This document shows positions 13,946 to 27,100 of a stretch of DNA of 64,000 bases, one piece after another. The notes below the pieces were generated by a model. The model was not told the DNA's origin and searched no databases. It saw only the letters and a list, made by a program, of their open reading frames with translations. The position numbers were made by a program, and so were the translations under genes. How positions within the stretch are numbered: position 1 is the stretch's first letter; each line of letters opens with the position of its first letter. Origin of the DNA: Apostichopus japonicus. Taxonomy: Eukaryota > Echinodermata > Holothuroidea > Aspidochirotida > Stichopodidae. Where the stretch lies: the NCBI RefSeq assembly GCF_037975245.1, contig NC_092567.1, positions 22,197,376 through 22,261,375 of the forward strand, in the 5' to 3' direction.

Positions 13946-16900
13946 AATTGAGGACCTGAATATGTTGTACGTATTATAATTTTTTATTATTGTAATTTGT
14001 TGTTTCCCATTACTATCATTATTGTGAACATTTACATAATCCACGTGACCATAATGCGAATCTTTGTCTCAATGCACTGAAACTTACTCGCCCAACTTCC
14101 ACAAACAATTTGATTAAAATTGTTTACTTGGTCTCATGAACTTATAAGATTATCATCATGCAAGATAAACATAAACACTGAAGCAATAAATAAAAACAAT
14201 AGAAGATAAAGAAGTAAAATTTTTCCTTTTTACTATTTTACATAAAAACTTTTTACAATCCAAATTTTGTACAGTATTGTCAAAAAGACGAAAAATTCAT
14301 AAAAACATCAAAACACGATTGTAAAAGTTATTGCAAAGTAATTTACAGTGAGCTATAATTGTATGATTTTAGATTTGTAAACTTTACAAATGAATCACTA
14401 AATAACACATTTGGTCTGTTTTCGACAGTTTGCCAGTGAATATTCATAATTAAATCTTAATAATATTTTAATATGATTTTGTATAGGCTATTCTCAACAG
14501 TTTAATGCCTTTTGAGTTATTCCGGCAAATTATTTCCCAAAAATTAATCAAGCTTTCAATTAATTCAAAATTTGTACGTATCAAAGAAAAACCCTAGTTT
14601 CTTTGACATATATGATAAAAATGAAACGTTTTGTCGGAATCTTTTCCCAATCGTTGTGTCGTATAAACTAAAATAAAATAGTAATCAAATGTACCTCTGT
14701 GCAACATCATAAGACCGTATGGTTGCCTAATGTGTAAAGGACGAACTTAAAGATAGCCTTGCTGTATAGACTTCATTATTAACGTGTACGCACATCGATT
14801 TAAACAAGGAAAAATTTTCGGGTTTTAGGTGATGGAGAATGCCACTGTCTTCACTTTCCTATATGATTACGTCATACTGGAATACTATACCAATAACCAA
14901 ACTAATGAAAATGACACTTCATGAATACATTTTGCCAAATTAGTGAAATTTCAGCTAAGGGGGAAATAACCACAACCTAAAACTGACTAAGACTACAAGT
15001 AAAGTGAATACACCTTGGCCTAATGTTTACGAATCGTATGAACTAGCTTTCATATGATTCAGGAGAAATATTTAGAGAAAAATAAAAAGTAGGACAAGAC
15101 TTTCTACAAAGTTTTCACTGTGAATTGTTCCTATGAGGTAGAATGACCACCTATTGAGAAATAAAATTAATGGTGAGAGCTAAATACATATTTTGTGATT
15201 TGATTTTTGTAAGCATTTATCAGTCTACTCTTTCTACGCCTGCGGGTCGTTGAAACTATATATAACGCATATTTGGCTCGGGTACGCACGTTTTATTAAA
15301 TTGACAAACACTTTCACACAGAAGAAAATGCAAATGAAAAGTATTTTTGTAAGGAAAAAGGAAGAAAGGAAGAATTTCAGAAATACGTCACAACGATCTC
15401 ACATATATTAATGATATTAATGATATATGATGACCACAACAGCGTAAGCATAATCTAGAGGCTAGTTTTGTTAAACGATAGAATTCAAATCGCTGTGAAG
15501 GACTAAAAGACTAAAAGAGGAGTAAAAGACTTGAAGTAAGTCCATGTAGGACTTGCTCACCAACAAGACCAAATGAGCTTTTGTGGTTCCACCAACCCAC
15601 CCCATCCCTCCCCACCTCACCCCACCCCACCTTACCTTCTTTGAAATAATTCCATTACATGGTGTTGACGAAAAATCTTAATTGCATAGATCCTAATGAT
15701 CTATTCATTAATCGGTGAAATCGATGCTAAACAATTAACTTGAATATTAGCTTATTAATGAGCTATCAATGACAGGGTGAAGTAATGGAAAATCAAACAG
15801 ACAATATTTGTGTAAACTTTTGAGAAATTTAGTCAGCATTTTTTTCCTGCATGTTAATTTTTTCTTTATAAGACGCTGTTGAGTTATGAATTTCATTTTA
15901 AGCTCGATATAACAAATGAATAATAATGTTGGTCGCCGACCTTAATTTTAAGCGTTATATATTTTGAATACATTCATTGAATGTTAATGGGAATCTAATA
16001 GTATATTAACAATGAACCGAATTAAATAATGTATAATCATATTAACATATATGACAAACGAATACCTTTAGAGAATACCGGGAACATTATTCTAAACAAC
16101 GAGATAAAACCTAATAATAATAAGATACATATGTTTGACCAGATATGAAAATGAAACCTTGAACGTTTGTTACTCATAACCTTCTGAGAGGAAAAAAAAA
16201 CTCATAAAATAAAAATGACTGATGATGATTGCTGACTCAGTTTTATCTAAGAAAAGTGATATAAATTATTCTGCTTAATAGTTAACGATAACCATGTTCA
16301 TGGCTTTAAATCGCGTTTTCATAATGCCTGTCGGCTTGGACTTACACAAGCCGTTTACATGAATCACATTTCCAGTGTCTACCGTAGACGGTTAATGTGT
16401 TGATTCTCGGAACAGATTCAATGCTATTGAACAAAATATTGCATAATAAAATTAAAGTCATTTGCATTACTATTCAAGCTTCCTTTTATATATAGTGAAT
16501 ACAAAGATACTTTTTGTTTCGAAAATATTCAGATTTTATAATGTCATTTAGCATTTTACGAACAGATTGGGCGACGAAATTTGAATTAATACTCGCAAGT
16601 AAACGTTTCGTTGATGAGGAAATCTGAGACTGCATGTTTTAGACTTTTGATTAGTTTTGTTTTAATAGTCGATGCAAGGATTTGATGCAAAAGAATGATT
16701 CCGAAATCAGCAGCCACAGTAAATTTATATTCCATATTTTCTTAACTATCATTTGGTTGGAACGAAACTCGTATAATATGCTAAACTGTAAACCTAAACC
16801 TTTCTTTCCCTTTTGCTCTGCTCTGATATGGTCTGTTTTATTTAATAGACATATATCAATGTAGATGTTATGTACCTACGGAAAAGCAAATTAAACCAAA

Positions 16901-17039
16901 ATTTAAGGAAAAAAAATCGAACTTCACATAAGCGATGTCCTTAGTGCCTTTCCCCAAAGAGAATATCATGTTCTTCGGCATTCAGGGCTTTAACTGATCA
17001 TAAATTTGTTATTCATTACACAATCTTTTTTTTTTTTAA
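13946..17039. other. AT-rich non-coding DNA
   Basis: Very AT-rich, with no repeat family or gene recognised beyond C-rich text at 15590-15640. Confidence 0.5.
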
Positions 17040-17811
17040 TTCATTTATTTATTATTCCTTTTTGCACTTTTTATTCTGTGACGTGTTACCAGTAAATTCA
17101 GTTGAGCTGTTTTATGACGTGATATTTTTGTATGGATGCCTATAATAGTGGATTACATACCCTGCATTTTTTTCGTTTTAGAATAAACCATGTATGAACT
17201 AATATTATCTTGCACTTGATGCAATGCTATAATGAGACTGTCAATAATGAAGTGACATAGTTCGTTGAACGTATGACGTCATTTCCGGTGCTTCGGAGTT
17301 TAAAGATATATACGGAACCTTGATTGAGACTGGAATTGGTTTCGAGGAGGAATTCCGTGGATGCGATACAGCAATTACATAAATTACTAAATTATTACTT
17401 CACTTTAACTTCAACATCTTGATCTTACCCAAAAAGAATATAAAAAAAATATACGAATAAGGAGAATAGGAGAATGGGGAGGTCTTTGAACTAATTTATA
17501 GTCCATTACTGTCATATACGTAAAATTAAACGAATGAACTTTGGTTTACAGTGACTGCACTCAAATTTGGTTCTCATCGTTTGTGTGGAAACAATTCGGA
17601 TAACCATGGCAACAAGAATTTGCATGCCATGGCAACGACACTTCTGCTCCTTCATGACTGTACCATCGGTCTGTTCACAAACATACAACCGCTTTCTTTC
17701 TTTCCTGTGTCAGTGGTATGCGTACCGCGTCTTCTACGGCAGCCTTGAAAGGCCATCAGGGCGCGGTTTCGTCTTCTGCTCATTACTCTTTCAGTCTCGG
17801 CTCTTGTCACT
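17040..17811 (-). other. Probable Alx1 3'-UTR with candidate poly(A) signals
   Basis: The DNA directly after the stop codon has no continuing frame. AATAAA is present on the minus strand at 17070-17075 and 17044-17049, about 740-770 nt after the stop; another candidate lies near 16839. A CRE octamer followed by an ETS-like core (minus strand CCGGAAATGACGTCA) lies at 17274-17288. The transcript end cannot be fixed from sequence alone. Confidence 0.4.
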
Positions 17812-18180
17812 TCAAGAGTAGCCGTTCATCATTCCCATAACGGAACTATGTTCCTTAGCGCGTAACCTTAACGCAGTTATGCTGTCAGTCCTTCTGTCCA
17901 TTCCGTTGTCTTGGCAATGGAAATCGGGGAACTGTCCGTTGTATGCATTCATATTTGGCGGGGTGACGTGAGGTAAGTACGTACCACCTGCGGCAGACAC
18001 AGTCGGCGACATCGCGTTCATTACGGGGTTAAGGTTATGTGTAGCCACGCCCATGAAGCTAGGCAGACCTCCTTGGGGCACCATACACGAGTTAGCCGCC
18101 TGCGTCAGTTGCGATTGACGCGTATCCATTGTAGGCGCTAATGGTGACGTCATATTCGTTGCCCATGGCGACGCAGGAAC
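17812..18180 (-). CDS. alx1: Alx1 coding exon 5: transactivation tail and OAR motif
   Basis: The acceptor is GAATATTTAG before GTTCCT. It encodes residues 277-398 and stops at TGA (17812-17814). It opens [16 protein letters not shown], is rich in Pro, Asn, Met and Thr, and ends with [17 protein letters not shown] and a short MGMMNGYS tail. The [13 protein letters not shown] block is the OAR (otp/aristaless/rax) motif of paired-like proteins, which modulates activity. The motif is intact, with its Leu-Arg and Lys-Glu-His core. A TGACGTCA octamer falls inside the coding sequence at 18145-18152. The 3'-UTR must lie below 17812; AATAAA on this strand occurs at 17044-17049 and 17070-17075. Confidence 0.93.
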   Translation of the reverse strand, partial: VPASPWATNMTSPLAPTMDTRQSQLTQAANSCMVPQGGLPSFMGVATHNLNPVMNAMSPTVSAAGGTYLPHVTPPNMNAYNGQFPDFHCQDNGMDRRTDSITALRLRAKEHSSVMGMMNGYS

Positions 18181-21100
18181 CTAAATATTCAAGATAAAAC
18201 AAACAGATAAACACAAATGTCATAAACGTGAAATTACAATTTTCCTTCTTTTCGTAATAGAATATGAGTAATCACTCTTCTGAAAGTGACGTCATTGTGT
18301 CTTGGAAGAGTTCCATTGGTCACATCTCTATCAGTTTCTCAACATTGAGCAAAAACGATTTAAAAAAAAAATTATTCTAAAAAGCATCTGAGCACACACC
18401 AATCGTGGCATCACCATTACCAAAAAAAGAAGAAAAATGACCGAATAAACCCCATGCTATCATTCCCCCGTACTTTTATATCGTTCGTGTGATTTTCATG
18501 ACATATGTAGCACAGGTAATGCAAAATCAACAACGTACGGTGGCCTATGAAGAATGTTCGAAGTATGATGAAATAATCTCGAAAATTCGGGTTGGAGATC
18601 CGAAAATTCGCGATCAGCTGTCAACTTTTGGGCATAAATAATTTGAGACTTCCGCATTAAAAATGCGAAATTTTGAAATAAATCTAATTGAAAGTCCGAG
18701 ATATTTTTCCCCGTCTTTATCATGCAGAACATGCAAGTAAAAGTTTGCCAGTGTTTTAATCATTTTTGTGGATCATTAAGAAAAAGAACATGTTGCTTAT
18801 ATGCATACAGTGTATGCTTATTCATTCATTCGATAACATTTCTTTAATATAATAAGGCCTACATCAAGATAACCATTATAAAACATATTGTGTTGTTATA
18901 CCAACACAGGAAGATGTTTTGTAGATAGTTCACAGATAAAACATGCAACAGAACATGCGGGTTAATTGAAGGTTAAGAAGCATGCAAAATGAGCGGTAGG
19001 CAACTATATATATATATAGATATATAGGCCTATATACATAGCAAAGCAATGATACTTACACTTTCATGCTGAAATTCATGCGCATGCGTTTTGGATAAGC
19101 TCATGCATATGCAGTTTGCATATTTACCATTGGTGAGGTAGTGAGCTGACTGGGAGGGTCGGATGTTACCGAAGACACTTGGTTAGTTAAAGGACCCGTT
19201 GCTATGCCTGACGTGGGTGGACCGATGCGGCGAGAGTCGAACTCTCGCCTCAGATTCTGCAAATTACGACAAATGCGTAGCATAGCGCCCTCAACAGGGG
19301 CGGGCGTGTGATGAACAGCGTCCCCGGAGGTAAGCATTGGGAATCCCGATGAACCCACCTGGTGGAGCAAAGCGAATTTACATGGGTGACGTCAGACAAC
19401 AGGATAACAAAGGTGACATGTTTGGGGTGGAAAGCGCTTTTGAAAGCTTCGAACGGAAACGGGTTGGTTAAAATGTTTAGTAATTTATTGGCTTAGTAAC
19501 TTTACCAGTTCAAGCCTTGCAGGAGTATGTCGATGATGAACAAGATTATCGTCTTCACATTGCACACACATATTCCATTTCGGAATAAAATGGAATTGGG
19601 GGGGTACCGGCAACCAGACCCCCCCCTCCCCACATACACACACCTTTGCTTATTAATCCGCTATACGTCAGACGCATTTACCCCTTTCTCGTCGGTAGCA
19701 AGACGACGAAAAACTTCCGAGGATATCGTGCAAACAACGAAGTGTATAAAGATTAAACATATATTAACTGATGCAGAAAAAGAGAACACACACATACAAA
19801 CACAAATAAGCACTGCAAAAGCCACAGAATAATAAATTGAAAGAAAATAGAAAAAAATAAAGAATATTCGATAAAAATATAACATTAAAAGCAGTTGGTT
19901 AGATATCAGCAAATAACAACAGCCACAAAACAAAAATAACAACTGCAGCATTAACAAAAGAAAGCATTGTATGTCGATGTCTATACTTTGTATCTATATT
20001 CTGAGTGTGATTAATGTTAATAAGTTATATGTAAAGTGTATGGGCTCACGATATGTTTGAAATGGAGTCAAATTTATGAGACTTGGTCATTAAACTTTCC
20101 ACGATGGCAAATGTGTGGCCGAGTTTTGTTCTGCTAACTTCAATCTTAGTTTGATTTTTCGTAGTCGGTACGGTTAGGGGAGATTGTTCATGAAACATAA
20201 ACTCCAGTTTTCAAGTACCGCGTTGAGTTTTACTACCAAAATTTACATTCCACCATCCCCCATACCGTATTTGCAATGTGTATGTAATAAATGAAGGGGG
20301 GGGGGGGGGGTATTCCGCGATAATTTCTCGTCCCTCACGTGACTGCTTGTAACTCAATAGTTTGCATAACTTGCTGGATATGGTTGACTAGTTGAATAAC
20401 TTTGTTAATATAACTACAAGGGTATAATTGTTTGGTGGGTAAAACCATTATTTCTTTTGGCAAACGAAACTGGCTGATTTGAGTAAATATTTGTTGCAAG
20501 GTTCTAATAGACAGAAGTAGCTCACCTGTCCATATTCTCCTCGCGGGGCCATTGGCATTTCATAACCGGAGCCGGGCGGCGCTAACCCTCGCATTGTCTG
20601 CATTTGTTGAAAACGTTCCCTCTTTCGCCATTTAGCTCTTCTGTTTTGAAACCATACCTGTCAAAAATAGATGACATGAAAGAATTGGCGTTATTATGAT
20701 GATGATTATGAAAGTGCTACTTATCCATCTAAAAAAAAGAAGAAAAAATATCAAATCTTAGCATTTTTATTTTCAATTTGCTACTCCTCATTCAAATAAT
20801 TTAAAATACCAACGAACAATAACAACGAAATTTAGATGGCACGTGAACAGAATTACATTTGAAACATTAATATAGTAAAATTAACATTTGAAACATCAAA
20901 ATGCATTCGTCCCTTTTTTGATAACAAAACAAAAACAATAAGAATTCATTTGGTCTTATAAAAATAAAAATGTCAACGGTGACGTATAATAAATACGATA
21001 GGCTGAAATATATGTAAATTTATAGATAACACACATAGTATTTCTATTAAGTAAAGTTGATATTCAAATGAGAAGAGTTAAGCTTTTTCATTTACGATAA

Positions 21101-24100
21101 TAAAAAAACGTCTTCGTAAGGAGATTTCAATACAATAAATATGACAATTTGATATTTTTAGAATCTATGTGAAAAAGACATAGACATGCACGAACACCTC
21201 CGCACAATTTGAAAATTTGAGAAGAGTATATTCTTTATCCGACCTTTTCTCGTGTTTGTAGCAAATTCTTGCAAAAGCTAGCAAACCCCACGGGGTCAAC
21301 ACCGCGATTTTTTTTTGCTCCTACTTACTTTCTGGTACCGATACATATAAACTTGGACAAACATAACGTTAATTGAACCCTTTGTGAAAGCCGCATATGT
21401 TGGATTTAGGATGTCTAACGACACTACACAGAGTTAACCCGGCTGGATCTGTAGCCGACGATCCCCCCATCCCTGCCCCGAGGCGAGCTATGGACGTCTT
21501 TTTTTGTTGTTGTAACGTAGCACCCCGGGGGTTCTCCGTAAGCTCGCCTGGGGAAAAACATCTCTCCTAGCGAAGGGAGAAATTTTCCATTCTTGTCACC
21601 TGTCAATGTCGCGATGGGCAGCCCGCTTACAGGAAACCTTTTTTTGTGATATCGAACACAAGTGTCTATCAGTCAGTTCTTTATATGTATGTGTGTATGT
21701 ATGTATGCAGTATGTTTGTATGCAGTATGTATATGCAGTATGTATGTAGGAATGTGTGTATGCATGTATGTATGCAAACCAAACCTATCACATATTTCAT
21801 GACTTCATACAATGCCCGCTCCTCCCTCCCCTCGTCCGCTCACCCCCACCCCACCCCATCCTGCATAATCAAATTTCAAATAATGTATCCAAGGGCATTA
21901 CAAGAAAGTCGATAATAACAATAAGACGGGCTCCCCCCTCCTCCGCCCCCCCCCACACAGAAACACACCATTGCCGTCATAGAGCCCCCTCTTGCTAATT
22001 ACCACAGTCATAACTTATAAATAAAACAATGCGTATAATACACCAACAGGGTAACAGTACTTGTATCAGTATGACTGACCTTTTATAATAAACCAACCAA
22101 AACTTTTAAAATCTTTTGTGTTGGTTTTTTATCTTTTCTGTTTCCTTAAACTGTTACAAATTAAAGAATAAAATATTTCCAATTGATTAAAATGCCCCTA
22201 GGGTTCCATTTCGTCCTCTAGACGAAGATTTTATGCGGTCATCAAATAAAAATCAATATTAATTCTTAAGGGTTACAAATCAGGTTTTCATTAGTTTGGA
22301 ACTTTTTTAAATGGCGATAAAAAAAGATATTTATATGTATTTGTAGTTATCAATTTTTTATGGTTTTGTTTCACCAGTTGCTACGATTTGACGAACACGT
22401 TAGAATTAAGTCCGGAATTTTTATTTTATTCATCCTAAGGGTATAAATTTCCTTGTTCCAACTTGTAATTGTTCAAAACCAATTTGGATGTTTCGGTTTT
22501 TAGAATGAATAATTCCCAGTGGAGAAACAACTTCTCTACAAGCAAGATTGGCTCATCGGAGGCGGTTTGAGACAACAAAAAATATGAGGAAAAAAAAAAA
22601 GGAGAGGAGAAAAGGGGCTTAGAGAGACAACGTTTTCGAGTTACACATAAGGCTCAAAAAAGAGAAAATCCCCCCGCCCTTTGATGTCGTTTGAAAAGCA
22701 TTTTTGTGGGATTCCGTTTCCACCAGCTGGTATATAAGACTTAAGTAGAATATTGATGAAAGATTGGGTAACCCCATGGATTTTGAAAATCGACCAAAAC
22801 AAGAGGGTCATGTGACCTAGTTTTATAAAGTGATGATGAGGGCGTACAAAAATTAACAATGACGAAAGTAGTAGCCTTTGATGTTTGGAATTGAGCACAG
22901 CTATAAATCGATAAACACTCACTGACAATTCAATAAAACATATTATAAACCTCCCAAATAACAAAACAGAAGGAAACATTGTGAACAAAAAATAAAAAAG
23001 GCTTTTACACTTTATCAACGTAGTATAATAGCAATAGCAATAGTTTGACAAGGATGAGTTCTCTTTTTCTCCAAAAAGAAAAGGAATTTTTTTTTTTTTA
23101 GATTTTCCCGAATTGTTCAGAATTCACCCTTTGAAATTGTCAACAAGTATAGACTAGTTAAGAAATTTAATCCTTTCTGAAAGATTGCCAAATTTGTCAT
23201 TAAATATTCACTTATTTAAGAGCTATATCTAATCAGACAAGTTTTTAGGGCTAAATGTGTTAATCTCACTCATGACAAAATCCGTCATTAATGTGTACCC
23301 TCTTAGAGTTCAAGTACGGGGGTACAACTAGAACTTATCTTGGTTTGAGGGTACGAGTATTAATCCCTATGCGCGAGTCCATGCTCTTAATCGTGCACTG
23401 CAGTATCTGTGCTACTATTCAAAATGTCCTGAGAACCATGATTACGAGTACAATTACAATTTCTATTTGATATATGAGTACGCCGCATACGAGTACAAGC
23501 TTGGTGAGTACTCAATCTGGCTCTAGAATCTATTTACTAGATTTACAAAATGCCCCAAGTACGCGTGCGCGTGCTACGAGTATAACTTCATGAGTAAATG
23601 TATAGCGATTTTCAAATAGCACTATGAACACACACTTACTACAAGTCGGTTGCGTCACTCTACAGTGTTCAACTTAACTGCAATGTGTTTGTGCTAAGTG
23701 CGAAAATCAGACAAAAACGTTAGGTGAAGAAATAAAAGTAAAACATATCAATTTTTCAAGTCTGAATAGATTCGGAGAAAACAGGATATATTGTCGCGTG
23801 TCTTACTTTTATCTGTCTGTCTGTCTTGTTTTTTTTTTTAAATATTATCTTGATTTGTAAGAAACTAGCGATAAACATGATTCACGTAATATGCTTATCT
23901 CTCTGCGCTATGTTATAGCTGGTAGCATTTGCACGTCTAACATTCGAAGACGTGATTCCTCTATCAATGATTAATCAAAGCTCATTATAAACAAATACAA
24001 TGAATTAATGATGGCTCCCGTGTGTAGATTTAGAAAAAGACGTACCCATATTTTTAGTTTCAAATATCTACGACACTAACATGCTACGTATAGTGTGTCT

Positions 24101-27100
24101 TCTGTTACTTTCATTTTCTTACGAATTTATGAAACATAAACTTTTCTCTTTTAAATTAGATCATTTACATATAACCTCAGCTCTTTCCAAGGGAATTTGC
24201 AATACTGTATGGCAGACGCACCATGGTCGTGATCACGTGTTCGCGGTCATGACTTAAGATGACTGGGGTGGGGGGGGGGGACTGGGGGTGCACACGACTT
24301 TGCTCACAAATATGTCACAGAGAATTTCAACTCTTTCTATTTCTTCTTTTTGCTTCCTTTTTTCTTTCTAATTCTTCTTTTTTTGGAGCAAATTCTTGAA
24401 TGGATCCTTGTACTTTTTTGAAACACTATTTCTTTGATACACCGAGTTTTCCAGAAGCATCTGTCTTAACTCCGACTCATCCTTTTGTCTCAAGAAACTC
24501 CGCGCGACAACAGAATCAGCGGGTAAGTTCCGTCATTCTTTCCCGACATCGTCTCTTGTTTCATAACTGGCTCCTCTGCCCCCAAAACATAGAGAAAACA
24601 TGACTAAAAATCATGTTCCCTTTAGGACCACCCTGTGACAGTGGGTCAATTGTTTCGTTTTTACTAAGCCTAATTTGGCGGTGCCCTGTATATAGTCAGC
24701 AGATGGGTGCATATAGATGGGGGATAAAAACATGCGCGCCAAATATGAAACTTCTACGACCTAAGGTAAAAACCTTATACTATAATATCCCATCTGTTAG
24801 ACGAAGGTGGACGAGAACTTGCAAACAACAGTAGATGTATGTATTATATAAAGGTTAAAACAGCCCTAAAGGAGGTGGGTGTGGCTGGGATGGGGTTTGG
24901 GTTTGGTGGAGACCATTTCACGTTGATGACGTTTAAATGAAAATGATAAATTGCTATTTAAAGGAAGTTGTAATCAATTAGTGTAGAAGACTGTTGTTGT
25001 ACATTTTTACAAGTGAAACTCGAAAATTTAGGAACTTTCCTTTTCGTTTCTGCTAGCACGTAAATTTGTTAAATGCAATTTTTTTAAATTAAAATTAACC
25101 ACTTCCTATGTTTTCCTATGTAAAGGTTGATGCTTAAAGGGGCAAAAAATATAGCCACGTCCTCCCTATGCTATGCATGTACCTCTACATATTTAGCATT
25201 GTAACGATAGACTATACGTTTGAAGTAAAAAAAAAGGAAAAGCTCATTTCTTTCATGGCAATATGACAGAGAGACTGAGATAACGAGAGGCAGAGAGATC
25301 AACCTTATAAAACAGAGAGAAAGTTGGAGAGATCCAAAAAACAATCCAACATACACTCAAAAAAAGGAACAAAAGAAAGAAAGACAATGTACTAATTAAT
25401 TGGTGATTAACATCTCTGTAGTCAGTAGTGTGTGGAATATGGTCAATGGTGTATGGTCAACAACTGCCTATTGCTTCTTAAGATCAAATGATCTGAGCAT
25501 GCGCAGTTGCATCACATAATTGGTTTTATTTGCTAATACACGTGATGTATAATTAACGTGTACAAGAAACCTTACATTAATGACGGAGACCAAACAAAGC
25601 TAAATTCAATGATATAAAAAGAAAACTCCGACATTTCAGGTTATGTTTTTTGGTGGAGACCAAACAGAGAGGTTGTTTGCGGTATTATCGAAAATGAAGG
25701 ATTCCACCTGCGAATGAAGTGGTCTCTGATCGCGCCAAGAGGGCTCCGGTTACCCCCACCCCTCTGAATCAACGGGAAGCTTGTCAAAAATGACATATTC
25801 AAAAAGTTCCCGTGAAACGTGACAATTTTCTGACTTTACAACTTGATGGAATTTGAGACAGATTAGAAAGCTGTTCAAACATGTAGAAAGTTGTAATGGA
25901 TTCGATTGCGAGCAAATATTTAGAGATAAAGACACCTTGCTTTGAAAATATTTCAAACACATTTAATGGGTAAATCGACCAAAAACAATACTACGGATAT
26001 GATTCGGTGATGCAAAAAGGATCTGTTAAGGGTGTAAAATTGATTCTAAAGACCTACCGTATATACCTTATAGTAATAGAGAGCCCATGTCTTTAGATTT
26101 GTATGAAGGTCGAACCATACAGCCTATAGTATAGGCCTTTAGGTTCAAACAATAAATATCGTTGGAGGAGGAGAAGGGGAGGAGGAGGAGGAGGAGGAGG
26201 AGGAGGAGGAGGAGGAGGAGGAGGAGGAGGAGGAGGAGGAGGAGGAAGAGGGGGAGGCGCAATACAGAGGAGAATTGTAAAGTTTTATAGTAGGAATAAT
26301 GCAGCAGAACTTCAGGTTGATTTGCTAGAAAATGTTTTCTCTTCTAAATTTGATAGACTGCCAATTTATACAAATCTTTTATTTCATGATTACATATGAA
26401 TCATAAAAAAATATAAACAAATTCTCCCTGATAATAGCAAACGTTTGTGACGACGAGTTTTCGTTCTAACGTTTTTTTTTTAATCAAGTATAGGCCTAGA
26501 AAGATTTGGTAGATAATTTCAAAAGATTAGAGAGAAAACTTAAACAGTTAGATTGAATTTTCACTCTACTGAAATAAGAGAGTGAACAAATAAACAGATG
26601 GAAGGGACACATATAGTATCTTCATAGTAAAAATCATATAGTCGAAGCTTACCTGAACACGGGCCTCGGTCAAATCGCACCGCAGTGCTAGCTGTTCCCG
26701 CATGTAGACATCAGGATAGTGTGTCCTCTGGAAGACCTTTTCCATTTCTTCTAATTGGAAACTGGTGAACGTTGTCCTGTTACGTCGCTTCTTCCGCTTG
26801 CTGTCGTCACCACCCGAATTTTTCCCATCATCCTTTTCACTCCGTGCGTCGTCATTGTCCGGGTCGTCCGATTTCGTCGATTGCGCGTCCGTGTTGTTAT
26901 TATTCGAACTGTCTTCGTTCTTCTCCGCGATGGTGACATCGGTATCCTCTGACCGTTGCTTTTCGGACGGACTGGTAGCAGCGGTGGGATTGGATAAATG
27001 GTGTTCACCGTGGGACTGTACACTAGGAACTGAAGAGGGCGTCATTTCTTCGTTTTGAAAGGAATCTATAAATACAAATCAAAAAAGATAGAAAACAAAT

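Larger units (their letters stand above)
20658..26652 (-). other. Alx1 intron 2, inside the homeodomain
   Basis: 5995 nt, GTAAGC...GACAG, interrupting the homeodomain between residues 46 and 47. Contents: a TATG-rich stretch (21667-21780), a CpG-containing segment at 21430-21620, a region with scattered GAGTAC words (23310-23605), a G10 run near 24270, and the (GGA)n tract at 26163-26257. No other exon recognised. Confidence 0.85.

Noticed and set aside
26068-26262. Poly-leucine frame resembling a signal or membrane segment
   Set aside because: Comes from (TCC)n in an intron.
27043-27045. Alternative start codon for Alx1 (MTPSSVPS)
   Set aside because: Possible for a shorter isoform, but exon 1 at 32391-32442 joins in phase with good splice sites and was preferred.
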